Shown piece after piece: positions 27,167 to 34,903 of a DNA stretch of 64,000 nt. The DNA is from an uncultured Oscillospiraceae bacterium (GTDB lineage Bacteria > Bacillota > Clostridia > Oscillospirales > Oscillospiraceae). Within the stretch, counting starts at the first letter, position 1, and each line of letters begins with the position of its first letter. Below the pieces are notes generated by a model that was not told the DNA's origin, did no database searches, and saw only the letters and a program-made list of their open reading frames with translations. The position numbers were made by a program, and so were the translations under genes. The DNA lies in the NCBI GenBank assembly GCA_947626785.1, contig CANQTO010000004.1, positions 1-64,000 of the forward strand. Reading direction: 5' to 3'.

Positions 27167-27950
27167 ATTCGGTTTTTGCCGTCTGCTCCGGCCGCAGCTT
27201 GCGGCAATACTGGGTACAGAGCTTGTCGGTACAGGCGGAGCACTTGAGCGCCTCGTTGGAGTGCTCCCAGAAGCGCTCCGGGTAGAGCATCACGCACAGC
27301 TCCCACACCAGCCAGACCGCGATGGCCATCAGCAGCAGCGAGCGGGCGAAAAAGCTGTCGATAAACATCATGGGCGTAAACATCATCAGGTGGTCCCAGT
27401 TGAAGATGCGGCAGGTGGTGCAGCAGCGGTTTTTCAAGATCAGACGGAAGGGGCACCAGATCAGCACACAGATCAGGTCGCAGACATAGAACAGGGCGCT
27501 GATCATAAACAGGGCCTTCTCATCCAGGACCCTTACATGGTACAGCAGGCCGAGAACTGCCAGCAGCAGCGCCCAGAGGATCATCACCCGGTAGGCGGCC
27601 TTGGTGGTGGTGATCACATAGTCCCGCAGGGCCTGGGAGTTGATCTTCTCCCGGATAGGCCGGAAGCGGAGCTGGAAGTGCTTCTGGGAGCCCAGGGGGA
27701 TGTGCTCCTTCACCGGGATCAGCTGGAAGAGCATGTCGATCATCCAGATGAGCCACAGCAGATGCAAAGCGGAGAAGCCCCGGAAGAACTCCCCGGGATA
27801 GATGGGCCGCAGCAGCTCCGGCCTGAGCAGCCAGACCAGGACCAGCAGGACCAGGATCAGGCAACGCCCCACCAGCCGGGCGATATAGGCCCGCCGCAGC
27901 TTGGAAACCGGCGCTTTTTCCACTTTACATGCCTCTCTCTTCGCGGCCAT
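27165..27950 (-). CDS. Cys-rich polytopic membrane protein of unknown function
   Basis: This 261-residue protein has about six hydrophobic segments (near residues 25-45, 60-80, 115-140, 145-165, 190-215). A cytosolic-looking loop carries CCTTCRIFNWDHLMMFTP, and the C-terminus carries CSACTDKLCTQYCRKL, so seven cysteines cluster in two places. Such patterns could bind metal or an Fe-S cluster, which is speculation. I do not recognise the family. It is transcribed alone from a good promoter and converges on gluQ. Confidence 0.75.
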   Translation of the reverse strand: MAAKREACKVEKAPVSKLRRAYIARLVGRCLILVLLVLVWLLRPELLRPIYPGEFFRGFSALHLLWLIWMIDMLFQLIPVKEHIPLGSQKHFQLRFRPIREKINSQALRDYVITTTKAAYRVMILWALLLAVLGLLYHVRVLDEKALFMISALFYVCDLICVLIWCPFRLILKNRCCTTCRIFNWDHLMMFTPMMFIDSFFARSLLLMAIAVWLVWELCVMLYPERFWEHSNEALKCSACTDKLCTQYCRKLRPEQTAKTE

Positions 27951-27987
27951 GGTCTCTCCCCTTCTCTTTTACACTATTAATAGGAAC

Positions 27988-28015
27988 ATTATACTACAAA
28001 GCGGGGCAAAGTCAA
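27988..28015 (-). promoter_or_regulatory. Promoter of the Cys-rich membrane protein gene
   Basis: On the minus strand, TTGACT (28010-28015) and TATAAT (27988-27993) lie 16 bases apart. They are about 40 bases upstream of the ATG, which has GGGGAG before it. Confidence 0.75.
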
Positions 28016-28026
28016 AGAGTATTCCG

Positions 28027-28058
28027 TGAAAAACCACCGCCCTGAAAAACCACCGCCC
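28027..28058. repeat. Two exact tandem copies of a 16-bp unit
   Basis: TGAAAAACCACCGCCC is present twice without a gap, just upstream of the promoter of the membrane protein gene. It could be a regulator site or a replication-slippage product. Confidence 0.85.
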
Positions 28059-28096
28059 GGCCTCTGTACTGTTTAACTTCGGTAAACGAAAGACGA

Positions 28097-28123
28097 GCCT
28101 CCTCCACGATTTGCGGAGGAGGC
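28097..28123 (-). terminator. Terminator of the DegV gene
   Basis: GCCTCCTCC and GGAGGAGGC form a 9-bp stem. On the minus strand it is followed by TCGTCTTTCGTTT and lies about 15 bases past the stop codon. Confidence 0.75.
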
Positions 28124-28137
28124 CGTTTCGATCTCCT

Positions 28138-29025
28138 TTAGTCCTTTCTCTCCGCGCCCCAGAAGAACAGGGCCACGGTGCCGGGACCGGTGTGGGCGCC
28201 GATGGTGGTGCCGATGCTGTTGATCTCCACCGGGCCGTTGAGCTTCTTGAAGCGCTCCTCCACCAGGTCCGCCACCTGCCGGGCGTCCTCATAGCAGGCG
28301 GACTGGGAGATGTAGCACTTGCCGTCGTAGTCCAGACCGTCCCGGGCGCAGGCCTCCATCTTGTCCACGATGGTCCGGATGACCTTCTTCTTGGTGCGGA
28401 TCTTGTACCGGGGGATCAGGCGGCCCAGGTTATCCATGTTCAGCAGCGGGCAGATGTCCAGCAGCCCGCCGAAGACCGCCGCCGTTTTGGAGATGCGGCC
28501 GCCCCGGACGTAGCTGGACAGGTCCGTGGAGAAGAACCAGTGGTGCAGCTTCAGCCGCTCATCCTCGATCCATTTGGCCAGCTCCGGGGCGCTCAGGCCC
28601 TGGTCCCGCATGTCCGCCGCCGTGTCCATCAGCAGGCCGTAGCCCGAGGAGGCCCCCAGGGAGTCCACCACGTAGACCTTCCGGTCCGGGTAGCGCTCCT
28701 GGATGATCAGCGCCGCGTTGCGGGCGGAGTTGACCGTGCCGGAGATGCCGGAGGACAGGCTGACGTGGACGATGTCCTTCCCCTGTTCGGCAAAGGCGGA
28801 AAAGAAGTCCACATACTCGGTGATGTTCACCTGGGAGGTGGCGGTGTCCGCCCCCTGGGCCATCTGGGCGTAGAACTCGTCAAAGGGCACGGTCTGGCCC
28901 AGGTCGTCCGGGTACTCCTTGCCGTTGAGCTGGTAATGGAAGCAGATATAGGGGATGCCTCTCTTTTCAAAATGCTCCTTGCTCAGATCGGCGGTGGAGC
29001 AGCAGCTTAAAACGTAGTCAGCCAT
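28138..29025 (-). CDS. DegV family fatty-acid-binding protein
   Basis: This 295-residue cytosolic protein has the DegV fold. In Gram-positives, DegV/FakB proteins bind fatty acids and present them to the kinase FakA. Typical segments are VHVSLSSGISGTVNSARNAA, YVVDSLGASSGYGLLMDTAA, YVRGGRISKTAAVFGGLLDI and the C-terminal GTTIGAHTGPGTVALFFWG. No FakA gene is adjacent. AGAAAGGA precedes the ATG. Confidence 0.92.
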   Translation of the reverse strand: MADYVLSCCSTADLSKEHFEKRGIPYICFHYQLNGKEYPDDLGQTVPFDEFYAQMAQGADTATSQVNITEYVDFFSAFAEQGKDIVHVSLSSGISGTVNSARNAALIIQERYPDRKVYVVDSLGASSGYGLLMDTAADMRDQGLSAPELAKWIEDERLKLHHWFFSTDLSSYVRGGRISKTAAVFGGLLDICPLLNMDNLGRLIPRYKIRTKKKVIRTIVDKMEACARDGLDYDGKCYISQSACYEDARQVADLVEERFKKLNGPVEINSIGTTIGAHTGPGTVALFFWGAERKD

Positions 29026-29143
29026 GGAAAAGTCCTTTCTCTGTAAAACAGCGCATATAAAATCAATTGTGATAAACCTAAGATAGACGTTCCCTCCTCA
29101 CATTTCAAGCTATTCCGTATTCTACCGCTCTACCGGCAAAAAA

Positions 29144-29172
29144 GGCGGGCTCTACAAATCGTAGAACCCGCC
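29144..29172 (-). terminator. Terminator of the XRE regulator gene
   Basis: GGCGGG-c-TCTAC and GTAGA-a-CCCGCC pair around AAATC with one mismatch. On the minus strand the stem is followed by six Ts. It lies seven bases past the stop codon. Confidence 0.85.
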
Positions 29173-29178
29173 GGATGC

Positions 29179-29796
29179 TCAATTTTTTTCTTTTTTTCGA
29201 AGGAATTTCGGCTTATGCCGGATATTACAGCTCAAAAAGACGATGATCTCCGCCGGGATAGCCATCAGGAAGAGCTGCCAGGGGTTCTCCAGGGGGACCA
29301 TGAAATAGGCGAACACAAAGAGCGACAGCACGAAGACTCCGATCACCAGGGGCAGGTGCTTGGTCCGCTTGAAGGCGCAGATGAGCACCAGGTAGGCAAG
29401 CAAGGAGACCGGCAGGGCGATGATGAAGATCTTCCACCAGAGGATGTCGAACAGCCACAGGGTCACAAAGCCGGTCAGGGCCGCCGTCCAGATGCCGACG
29501 ATCACGATGGCGATGATGATCCCGGCGCTGTAGCTCTTCTCCGGCTCCCGGGCAGCCGCCTCCGGGGCCTCCCACTTGTCATGGGCCCGCAGCAGCTCGT
29601 CCACCGTCACGCCGAACATCCCGGACAGCTGGGTGAGCACATAGGCGTCGGGGATGGCCTCGCCCCGCTCCCATTTGGATATGGATTTGTCCGAATAGTT
29701 GAGCGCCGCGCCCAGCTCTGCCTGGGTGAGCCCTGCGTCGGTGCGCAGCCTGATCAGATTGCTGGCGAAGACCAGCTTGAGTTCTGTAAGATCCAT
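29179..29796 (-). CDS. XRE-family HTH regulator with membrane domain
   Basis: This 205-residue protein has an N-terminal Cro/C1-type helix-turn-helix (residues about 8-62: LIRLRTDAGLTQAELGAALN, YSDKSISKWERGEAIPDAYV). A short linker and about four transmembrane segments follow in the C-terminal half, ending with basic residues RKKEKN. This layout suggests a membrane-associated repressor. The ATG with GGAG upstream is used; an in-frame GTG six codons earlier with AGAAGGG is an alternative. The target genes are unknown; the nearest is the divergent TVP38-like gene. Confidence 0.88.
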   Translation of the reverse strand: MDLTELKLVFASNLIRLRTDAGLTQAELGAALNYSDKSISKWERGEAIPDAYVLTQLSGMFGVTVDELLRAHDKWEAPEAAAREPEKSYSAGIIIAIVIVGIWTAALTGFVTLWLFDILWWKIFIIALPVSLLAYLVLICAFKRTKHLPLVIGVFVLSLFVFAYFMVPLENPWQLFLMAIPAEIIVFLSCNIRHKPKFLRKKEKN

Positions 29797-29983
29797 GGTT
29801 CTACTCCGTTTCACATACCCTTCTTGTTATTTTAGCAGATTTTTCCCGCACTTGCAAGGGCGGAGAAAAACTTGTGGCCAAACTGTAAAAAATCGACAGC
29901 CTCCGATTGCGCGGCAGCGGCCCCCGTGGTAAAGTAAGGGCGTCAACTCTTTTTTGCGGCGCCCCACGCCGCCGAGGCTTGTC

Positions 29984-30712
29984 ATGACTGCTTTTTTTCA
30001 GACCGCCCTCCGCTTTGGCAAGCGCCTTCTGCGCCTGCTGCCGCTGCTGTGCATGGGTGGGATCCTGCTCTGGCTGCTCCTCTCCGGCCAGGAGTTTTCC
30101 CTGGAGGGCCTGCTGGCCCGGGTCCCGGAAAACCGGCTGGCCGCTCTGATCTTCCTCTGGCTGGCCTTCGCCGTCAAGAGCATCTCCGTGATGCTGCCGG
30201 TGATGCTGCTCTTCGCCGTCTCCGGCGTCCTGTTCCCCCTGCCTGTCGCCCTGCTGGTCAACGTGGTGGGCATCTTCATCACCCTGTCCATCCCCTACTT
30301 TATCGGTCTTTTCTCCGGCCCGGACCTGAGCCAGCGGCTGATGGTCAAGCACCCCCGGCTCAAAGAGCTGCGGGCCCAGCGCTCGGAGAACAGCTTTTTC
30401 TTCTCCTTCATCACCCGGGCCATCGGCGTCCTGCCCTGCGACATCGTCAGCCTCTACATGGGCAACACCCGCCTGCCCTACCCGGCCTACATCTCCGGGG
30501 GCGTGCTGGGCTTTTTGCCGGACCTGATCTGCGCTACGATCCTGGGGATGCAGATCACCAATACGGACAGCCCCTGGTTCTGGGTGACAGTGGGCGTCAA
30601 TATCTCCTTCTGCCTGGGCTCGGCCCTGCTCTACCGGGCCTGGCGTCGGCGTCAGAACATCACCGCAAAGCCATGTGAGCGGCCTAGAGGCCGCCACATC
30701 GGCGGGCGGTAA
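29984..30712 (+). CDS. TVP38/TMEM64 family (VTT-domain) membrane protein
   Basis: This 242-residue polytopic protein is related to the DedA/VTT superfamily, whose members are implicated in lipid scrambling or membrane homeostasis. Core features are LLFAVSGVLFPLPVALLVN, VGIFITLSIPYFIGLFSG, FITRAIGVLPCDIVSLYMG and YISGGVLGFLPDLICATILG. The ATG preceded by GAGG is chosen; a TTG ten codons upstream is possible. It is divergent from the XRE gene. Confidence 0.87.
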   Translation: MTAFFQTALRFGKRLLRLLPLLCMGGILLWLLLSGQEFSLEGLLARVPENRLAALIFLWLAFAVKSISVMLPVMLLFAVSGVLFPLPVALLVNVVGIFITLSIPYFIGLFSGPDLSQRLMVKHPRLKELRAQRSENSFFFSFITRAIGVLPCDIVSLYMGNTRLPYPAYISGGVLGFLPDLICATILGMQITNTDSPWFWVTVGVNISFCLGSALLYRAWRRRQNITAKPCERPRGRHIGGR

Positions 30713-30724
30713 TGTTCTTCCTTA

Positions 30725-30752
30725 TCAAATCAAAGCAGACGCTTTGATTTGA
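30725..30752. repeat. Perfect 12-bp hairpin after the TVP38-like gene
   Basis: TCAAATCAAAGC and GCTTTGATTTGA flank AGAC. There is no T-run. It resembles the single hairpins that recur in other gaps of this window. Confidence 0.7.
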
Positions 30753-30787
30753 AGAGTAGGTGCAGCATAGGGTTTTCCTACAGTCTG

Positions 30788-30820
30788 ATCCTTCGCTTTT
30801 GGCGGAGGATTTTTCTTTTT
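30788..30820 (+). terminator. Terminator of the TVP38-like gene
   Basis: ATCCT-t-CGC and GCG-g-AGGAT form an interrupted stem over a TTTTG loop, followed by TTTTCTTTTTC. It lies about 75 bases past the stop codon. Confidence 0.75.
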
Positions 30821-30906
30821 CTGTCCTGTGCCTTGGACGATTTGTATAAAAACGGAAAGAAAAATTGGGCAGGACGCCAAAGTTCGCGTCTTCCACATAT
30901 TGGATA

Positions 30907-30935
30907 TTGACATTTTGACACAAAATGATTAGAAT
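30907..30935 (+). promoter_or_regulatory. Promoter of the LacI-family regulator gene
   Basis: TTGACA (30907-30912) and TAGAAT (30930-30935) are separated by 17 bases. The start site would be near 30942, immediately before two LacI-type operators. Confidence 0.75.
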
Positions 30936-30950
30936 CTTATTAAGAAATCT

Positions 30951-30974
30951 GGAAACGTTACCGGAAACGTTTTC
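30951..30974. promoter_or_regulatory. Two adjacent LacI-type operators
   Basis: GGAAACGTTACC and GGAAACGTTTTC lie side by side. Each is a near-palindrome centred on CG with the AACGTT core typical of LacI/GalR-family sites. They lie just downstream of the predicted start site, so binding would block transcription. Autoregulation by the LacI-type protein encoded 100 bases downstream is the simple reading; CcpA-like binding is an alternative. Confidence 0.7.
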
Positions 30975-31072
30975 TTATCTGTTTTTAGTAGATTTTATCA
31001 CTTTACGGCGGATTTTGCCGCAGGCGGGCTTTCGATCCCTCCAGCGGAAAGAGGAGAGGGGCTGGAAGGACC

Positions 31073-32119
31073 GTGACCATCAAGGACATCGCCAAAGCCT
31101 GCGGCGTCAGCGTGAGTACCGTGTCCAGAGTGCTCAACAACCGGCCCGATGTGAGCGAGCCGGTGCGCCGGAAGGTGCTGGACGTGGTGGAGGCCAACGG
31201 GTACATCCCCAACGACAGCGCCCGGGACCTGGTCCGCAGCCGCTCCGACGCGCTGGGCGTGGTGGTCCGGGGCTCCGGGAACCTGTTCTTCTCCGCCGTG
31301 CTGAAGACCGTGGCCCGGGAGATCGACCGGGCGGGCTATACCATGGTCCTGCGCTATATCGGCGAGGACGATGACGAGGTCAAGACCGGCGCCTTCCTGG
31401 AGCGGGAGAAAAAGCTCCGGGGCCTGCTGTTTCTGGGCGGCCGCTTTGACTACACCCCCGCGGAGCTGGCGACCATCGGCGTGCCCTATGTCTGCTGCTC
31501 CTACACCAACTGCTTCGGCAGCTTAGCGGAGGAGGACTACTGCTCCGTCTCCATCGACGACCAGCTGACGGCCTACCGGGCCGTGGAACGGCTCATCGAG
31601 CTGGGCCACCGGCGCATCGCTATCCTGGCCCCCAGTCTGGACGACCGCTCCATCAGCGAGCTGCGCTACAAGGGCGCCTGCGCCGCCCTGCGGGACCACG
31701 GCATTGAGCCGGACCCGGAGCTGATCGAGGTCACCGGCGGCTGCTTTGACATGCCGGACACCTACGCGGGCATGTGCCGCATCCTGGACCGGGGCGTGGA
31801 GCTCACGGCGGTCTTCGCCTTTTCGGACACCACCGCCATCGCCGCCATGAAGGCTCTGGAGGAGCACGGCCGCCGGGTGCCGGAGGACTGCTCCGTCATC
31901 GCCATCGACGGCATCGCCGTCTCGGAGTACGTAAGCCCCACCCTGACCACCATGGTCCAGCCCACCGAAGAGATGGGCCGGGAGGGGGTGCGCATCCTGG
32001 TGGACTCCATCGAGAAGAGCCTGCGCGGCTGCCATGTGGTCCTGCCCACCCGGCTCCGCCCAGGCGGCTCCGTCCGGCCCATTCGTCAGCAGAAGCTCCA
32101 TTCACTCGCTTCCGACTAA
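31073..32119 (+). CDS. LacI-family transcriptional repressor
   Basis: This 348-residue regulator starts from GTG with GGAAGGA upstream. The HTH is at residues 2-22 (TIKDIAKACGVSVSTVSRVL), followed by the hinge region (SARDLVRSRSDALGVVV) and a periplasmic-binding-like effector domain (VFAFSDTTAIAAMKALEEHG, FPDG-like VIAIDGIAVSEYVSPTLTTM). It precedes the maltodextrin-type uptake genes and probably senses a related sugar. Two operators lie in its own promoter region. Confidence 0.9.
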   Translation: MTIKDIAKACGVSVSTVSRVLNNRPDVSEPVRRKVLDVVEANGYIPNDSARDLVRSRSDALGVVVRGSGNLFFSAVLKTVAREIDRAGYTMVLRYIGEDDDEVKTGAFLEREKKLRGLLFLGGRFDYTPAELATIGVPYVCCSYTNCFGSLAEEDYCSVSIDDQLTAYRAVERLIELGHRRIAILAPSLDDRSISELRYKGACAALRDHGIEPDPELIEVTGGCFDMPDTYAGMCRILDRGVELTAVFAFSDTTAIAAMKALEEHGRRVPEDCSVIAIDGIAVSEYVSPTLTTMVQPTEEMGREGVRILVDSIEKSLRGCHVVLPTRLRPGGSVRPIRQQKLHSLASD

Positions 32120-32154
32120 AGCCGAAAGCTCGTTCACGCCGCTCTGCCTCCTCT

Positions 32155-32182
32155 CAAAACCAAAGCGTCCGCTTTGGTTTTG
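32155..32182. repeat. Perfect 12-bp hairpin after the LacI-family gene
   Basis: CAAAACCAAAGC and GCTTTGGTTTTG flank GTCC. The position 35 bases past the stop codon suits a terminator, although only an A-run follows. Confidence 0.6.
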
Positions 32183-32194
32183 GCAAAAAAGACA

Positions 32195-32217
32195 GCACAG
32201 CGGGTCGCATTTGAATC
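32195..32217. repeat. Fragment of repeat family B
   Basis: The stretch with AGCGGGTCGCATTTGAA matches one end of the family B elements at 37.4, 45.1 and 50.8 kb. The remainder of the element is absent. It lies upstream of the binding-protein gene. Confidence 0.6.
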
Positions 32218-32296
32218 TTAGTTTGGTTTTCCGGTCAATTTGGCCTGAAAATACCACCTCGTTTGAGGAAAAATTAAAAAAGGAGAAAATCAGCAA

Positions 32297-33658
32297 ATGA
32301 AAAAGATCTTAGCGCTTCTTCTGAGCCTCGCCATGGTGTTTGCCCTGGCCGCCTGCGGCGGTTCCTCGGCTCCCGCCGCCGAGGCCCCCGCCGAGGCTCC
32401 TGCCGAGGCTCCCGCCGCCGAGGCACCGGCCGATGAGGCCCCCGCTGCCGCCGGCTCCGTGTACTGGCTGAACTTCAAGCCCGAGGCGGACGACATCCTC
32501 CAGCAGGTCGCCGCTATGTACACCGATGAGACCGGCGTGCCCGTGAAGGTCGTCACCGCCGCCTCCGGTACCTACAACCAGACCCTGACCTCCGAGATGG
32601 ACAAGTCCGCTCCTCCCACGATGTTCGTCATCGGCAACAAGGCCGCCGTGGATGAGTGGGGCGACTACGCGCTCGACCTGACCGGCACCGCCGTTGCCAA
32701 CGAGCTGAACACCGACGCCTATAATCTCTATGACGACAGCGGCAAGCTGGTCTCCATCGGCTACTGCTATGAGTGCTACGGCATCATCGTCAACCCCGAT
32801 CTGGTCACCAAGGCCGGCCACTCCATGGACGAGCTGGTCAACTTTGAGGGCCTGAAGACCGTCGCCGAGGACATCCACGCCCGCGCCGCCGAGCTGGGCT
32901 TCGACGCCTTCACCTCCAACGACATGGACGATTCCTCCTCCTGGCGCTACACCGGCCACATGGTCAACCTGGAGTACTACTATGAGGAGCAGGCTGCCGG
33001 CACTACCTGGACCGAGTGCCCCGCCACCATCACCGGCGCCTACATGGACAACTTCCGCAACCTGTACGATCTGTGCGTCAACAACAGTCTGGTAGCCCGC
33101 TCTGACCTGGCCACCGGCGGCCACGACGCCCAGAACGAGTTCAAGACCGGCCAGGCCGCCTTCTATGTGCAGGGCTCCTGGGAGTACGGCGGCGTAGCCG
33201 AGGGCGTTCCCAACGCCACCATGATTCCCTACTACTGCGGTGTAGAGGGCGAGGAGAAGGCCGGCCTGAACTGCGGCACAGAGAACTACTGGGCCGTCAA
33301 CGCCAAGGCCTCCGAAGAGGACCAGAAGGCCACCCTGGACTTCATGTACTGGTGCGTGACCGACCCCGAGGCCTCTGAGCTGCTGGTCAACGGCGCGGGC
33401 GCCTTCGGCGTCATGCCCTACAAGCAGGCTGTCGCCTCCACCAACGCCTTCCTGGCCGTCGCCAACGACTATGCCGCCAAGGGCTGCTATGTCATGGACT
33501 GGGCCACCAACTATCAGCCCAACGTGGACGAGTACCGCGCTGCTCTGGTGTCTGCTCTGAACCAGTATAACGCCGATCCCTCCGACGCCAACTGGGAGAC
33601 CGTGGTCACCGCTTTCGTGGCCGGCTGGGCTACTCAGTACCAGGCCGTCAACGGCTGA
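32297..33658 (+). CDS. Sugar ABC transporter substrate-binding lipoprotein (family 1)
   Basis: This 453-residue lipoprotein has a signal peptide ending in the lipobox ALAAC (near residue 20). An Ala/Pro/Glu linker then repeats APAE units, and an SBP_bac_1 fold follows. Segments such as YCYECYGIIVNPDLVTKAG, FKTGQAAFYVQGSWEYGG and NYWAVNAKASEEDQKATLDF fit maltodextrin-type binding proteins. Downstream permeases and MalQ support an alpha-glucan oligosaccharide ligand. AAAAAGGAGAAAA lies upstream of the ATG. A strong hairpin follows the gene and probably lets it be expressed above the permeases. Confidence 0.9.
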   Translation: MKKILALLLSLAMVFALAACGGSSAPAAEAPAEAPAEAPAAEAPADEAPAAAGSVYWLNFKPEADDILQQVAAMYTDETGVPVKVVTAASGTYNQTLTSEMDKSAPPTMFVIGNKAAVDEWGDYALDLTGTAVANELNTDAYNLYDDSGKLVSIGYCYECYGIIVNPDLVTKAGHSMDELVNFEGLKTVAEDIHARAAELGFDAFTSNDMDDSSSWRYTGHMVNLEYYYEEQAAGTTWTECPATITGAYMDNFRNLYDLCVNNSLVARSDLATGGHDAQNEFKTGQAAFYVQGSWEYGGVAEGVPNATMIPYYCGVEGEEKAGLNCGTENYWAVNAKASEEDQKATLDFMYWCVTDPEASELLVNGAGAFGVMPYKQAVASTNAFLAVANDYAAKGCYVMDWATNYQPNVDEYRAALVSALNQYNADPSDANWETVVTAFVAGWATQYQAVNG

Positions 33659-33685
33659 TAAACTGCAGCTTTCCGAATCACTGAC

Positions 33686-33715
33686 GGGGCGGGCTTTACG
33701 CCCGCCCCAGCTTTT
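33686..33715 (+). terminator. Attenuator hairpin between binding protein and permeases
   Basis: GGGGCGGGC and GCCCGCCCC form a very stable 9-bp stem followed by AGCTTTTAG. Partial termination here would raise the ratio of binding-protein mRNA to permease mRNA. Confidence 0.65.
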
Positions 33716-33900
33716 AGACAAAGTCCTGCGGACTTTATCTAAAAGCTTTGCGCCACTTTTTTCAGAAGGGCTTGCCCTTCTGAAAAAACTCGCTCCGCTC
33801 GGCAAAAGCCCGGTAAACCGGGCGTTTTGCTGGCGCGATCCAAATGCGAGGCGGGCCTTGCCCCCTCGCGCACCCCCGCTGCTCACTTGTTTAACTGCAC
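33709..33900. repeat. Intergenic palindrome-cluster repeat, family A, copy 1
   Basis: About 190 bases are made of successive hairpins: AGCTTTTAGA..TCTAAAAGCT, TTTTTTCAGAAGGGC..GCCCTTCTGAAAAAA, CAAAAGCCCGGTAAACCGGG with GCGTTTTG, then GCGAGG..CCTCGC. Most of it matches the reverse complement of 40612-40801 (roughly 85% by eye). It lies between the binding-protein and permease genes. Confidence 0.85.
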
Positions 33901-33994
33901 AGTTTGGGTTTGCCTACAGGCTCATCCTTGTTTTCTAATTTCTCTCTCGTGCGCGCTTGTGTGACCGTCATCGAATTGAGGAGATGTGATTTTA

Positions 33995-34903
33995 TTGAAG
34001 AAGAAAAAGAAGATCCGCAACGGCGCCACGCTGCGCCGGCCCATGCGCCGTTGGGCCCTGCTCTTTATGGGGCCCGTGGTGGCAGCCTTCTGTATAGGCT
34101 TTGTATGGCCCTTCCTCCAGGGCATATACCTCTCGTTCTGCAAGTTCAAGCTCATATCCGACGCGAAGTTTATTGGCTTTGGCAACTACGCCAGGGCCTT
34201 TGCCGATAAAAGCTTCCAGCACTCCTTCTGGTACACGGCCCTGTTTGCCGTGGTGAGTCTGGTCCTGATAAACCTGTTCGCCTTCGCCGTGGCCTACGCA
34301 CTGACCCAGGGCATACGGGGCAGCAATCTGTTCCGTACCGTGTTCTTCATGCCCAACCTGATCGGCGGCATCGTGCTGGGCTATATCTGGTCCATGATCT
34401 TCGACGGCGTGCTCTCCCACTACGGCACGTCCATCCTCATGGAGACGAAATACGGCTTCTGGGGACTGATCATCCTCATGTGCTGGCAGCAGATAGGCTA
34501 CATGATGATCATTTACATAGCCGGGCTACAGGCCGTGCCGGGGGACATGCTGGAGTCGGCCAGGATCGACGGGGCGAACTCCTGGCAGACGCTTTTTAAG
34601 GTCACCATCCCCAACGTGATGCCCTCCATCACGATCTGCATGTTCCTGTCGCTCACCAACGGCTTCAAGCTCTTTGACCAGAACCTGGCCCTGACCGGCG
34701 GGCAGCCCTTCCTCATCCAGCCGGACGGCTCCTCGGTAAAGACCACGGAGATGCTGGCGTTGAACATCTTCAACACCTTCTACGGGCAGAACACCTCGTC
34801 CCAGGGCTTTGCCCAGGCTAAAGCCGTCATATTCTTTGTGCTGGTCGCCGGGCTGGGGCTTGCCCAGCTGGCCTACACCAGAAAGCGGGAGGTGCAGCAA
34901 TGA
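33995..34903 (+). CDS. Sugar ABC transporter permease, MalF type
   Basis: This inner-membrane subunit of about 302 residues has six predicted transmembrane segments after a Lys-rich N-terminus. The EAA loop that contacts the ATPase is visible as ESARIDGANSWQTLFKVTIP. The TTG start is preferred because GAGGAG lies 11 bases before it; the GTG nine bases earlier would be only two bases from that site. Its stop overlaps the next permease start by four bases. Confidence 0.9.
   Translation: MKKKKKIRNGATLRRPMRRWALLFMGPVVAAFCIGFVWPFLQGIYLSFCKFKLISDAKFIGFGNYARAFADKSFQHSFWYTALFAVVSLVLINLFAFAVAYALTQGIRGSNLFRTVFFMPNLIGGIVLGYIWSMIFDGVLSHYGTSILMETKYGFWGLIILMCWQQIGYMMIIYIAGLQAVPGDMLESARIDGANSWQTLFKVTIPNVMPSITICMFLSLTNGFKLFDQNLALTGGQPFLIQPDGSSVKTTEMLALNIFNTFYGQNTSSQGFAQAKAVIFFVLVAGLGLAQLAYTRKREVQQ

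Noticed and set aside
33709-33900. Treating the repeat clusters as CRISPR arrays
   Set aside because: There is no regular repeat-spacer periodicity. Each element is a set of different palindromes, and copies are dispersed rather than tandem.
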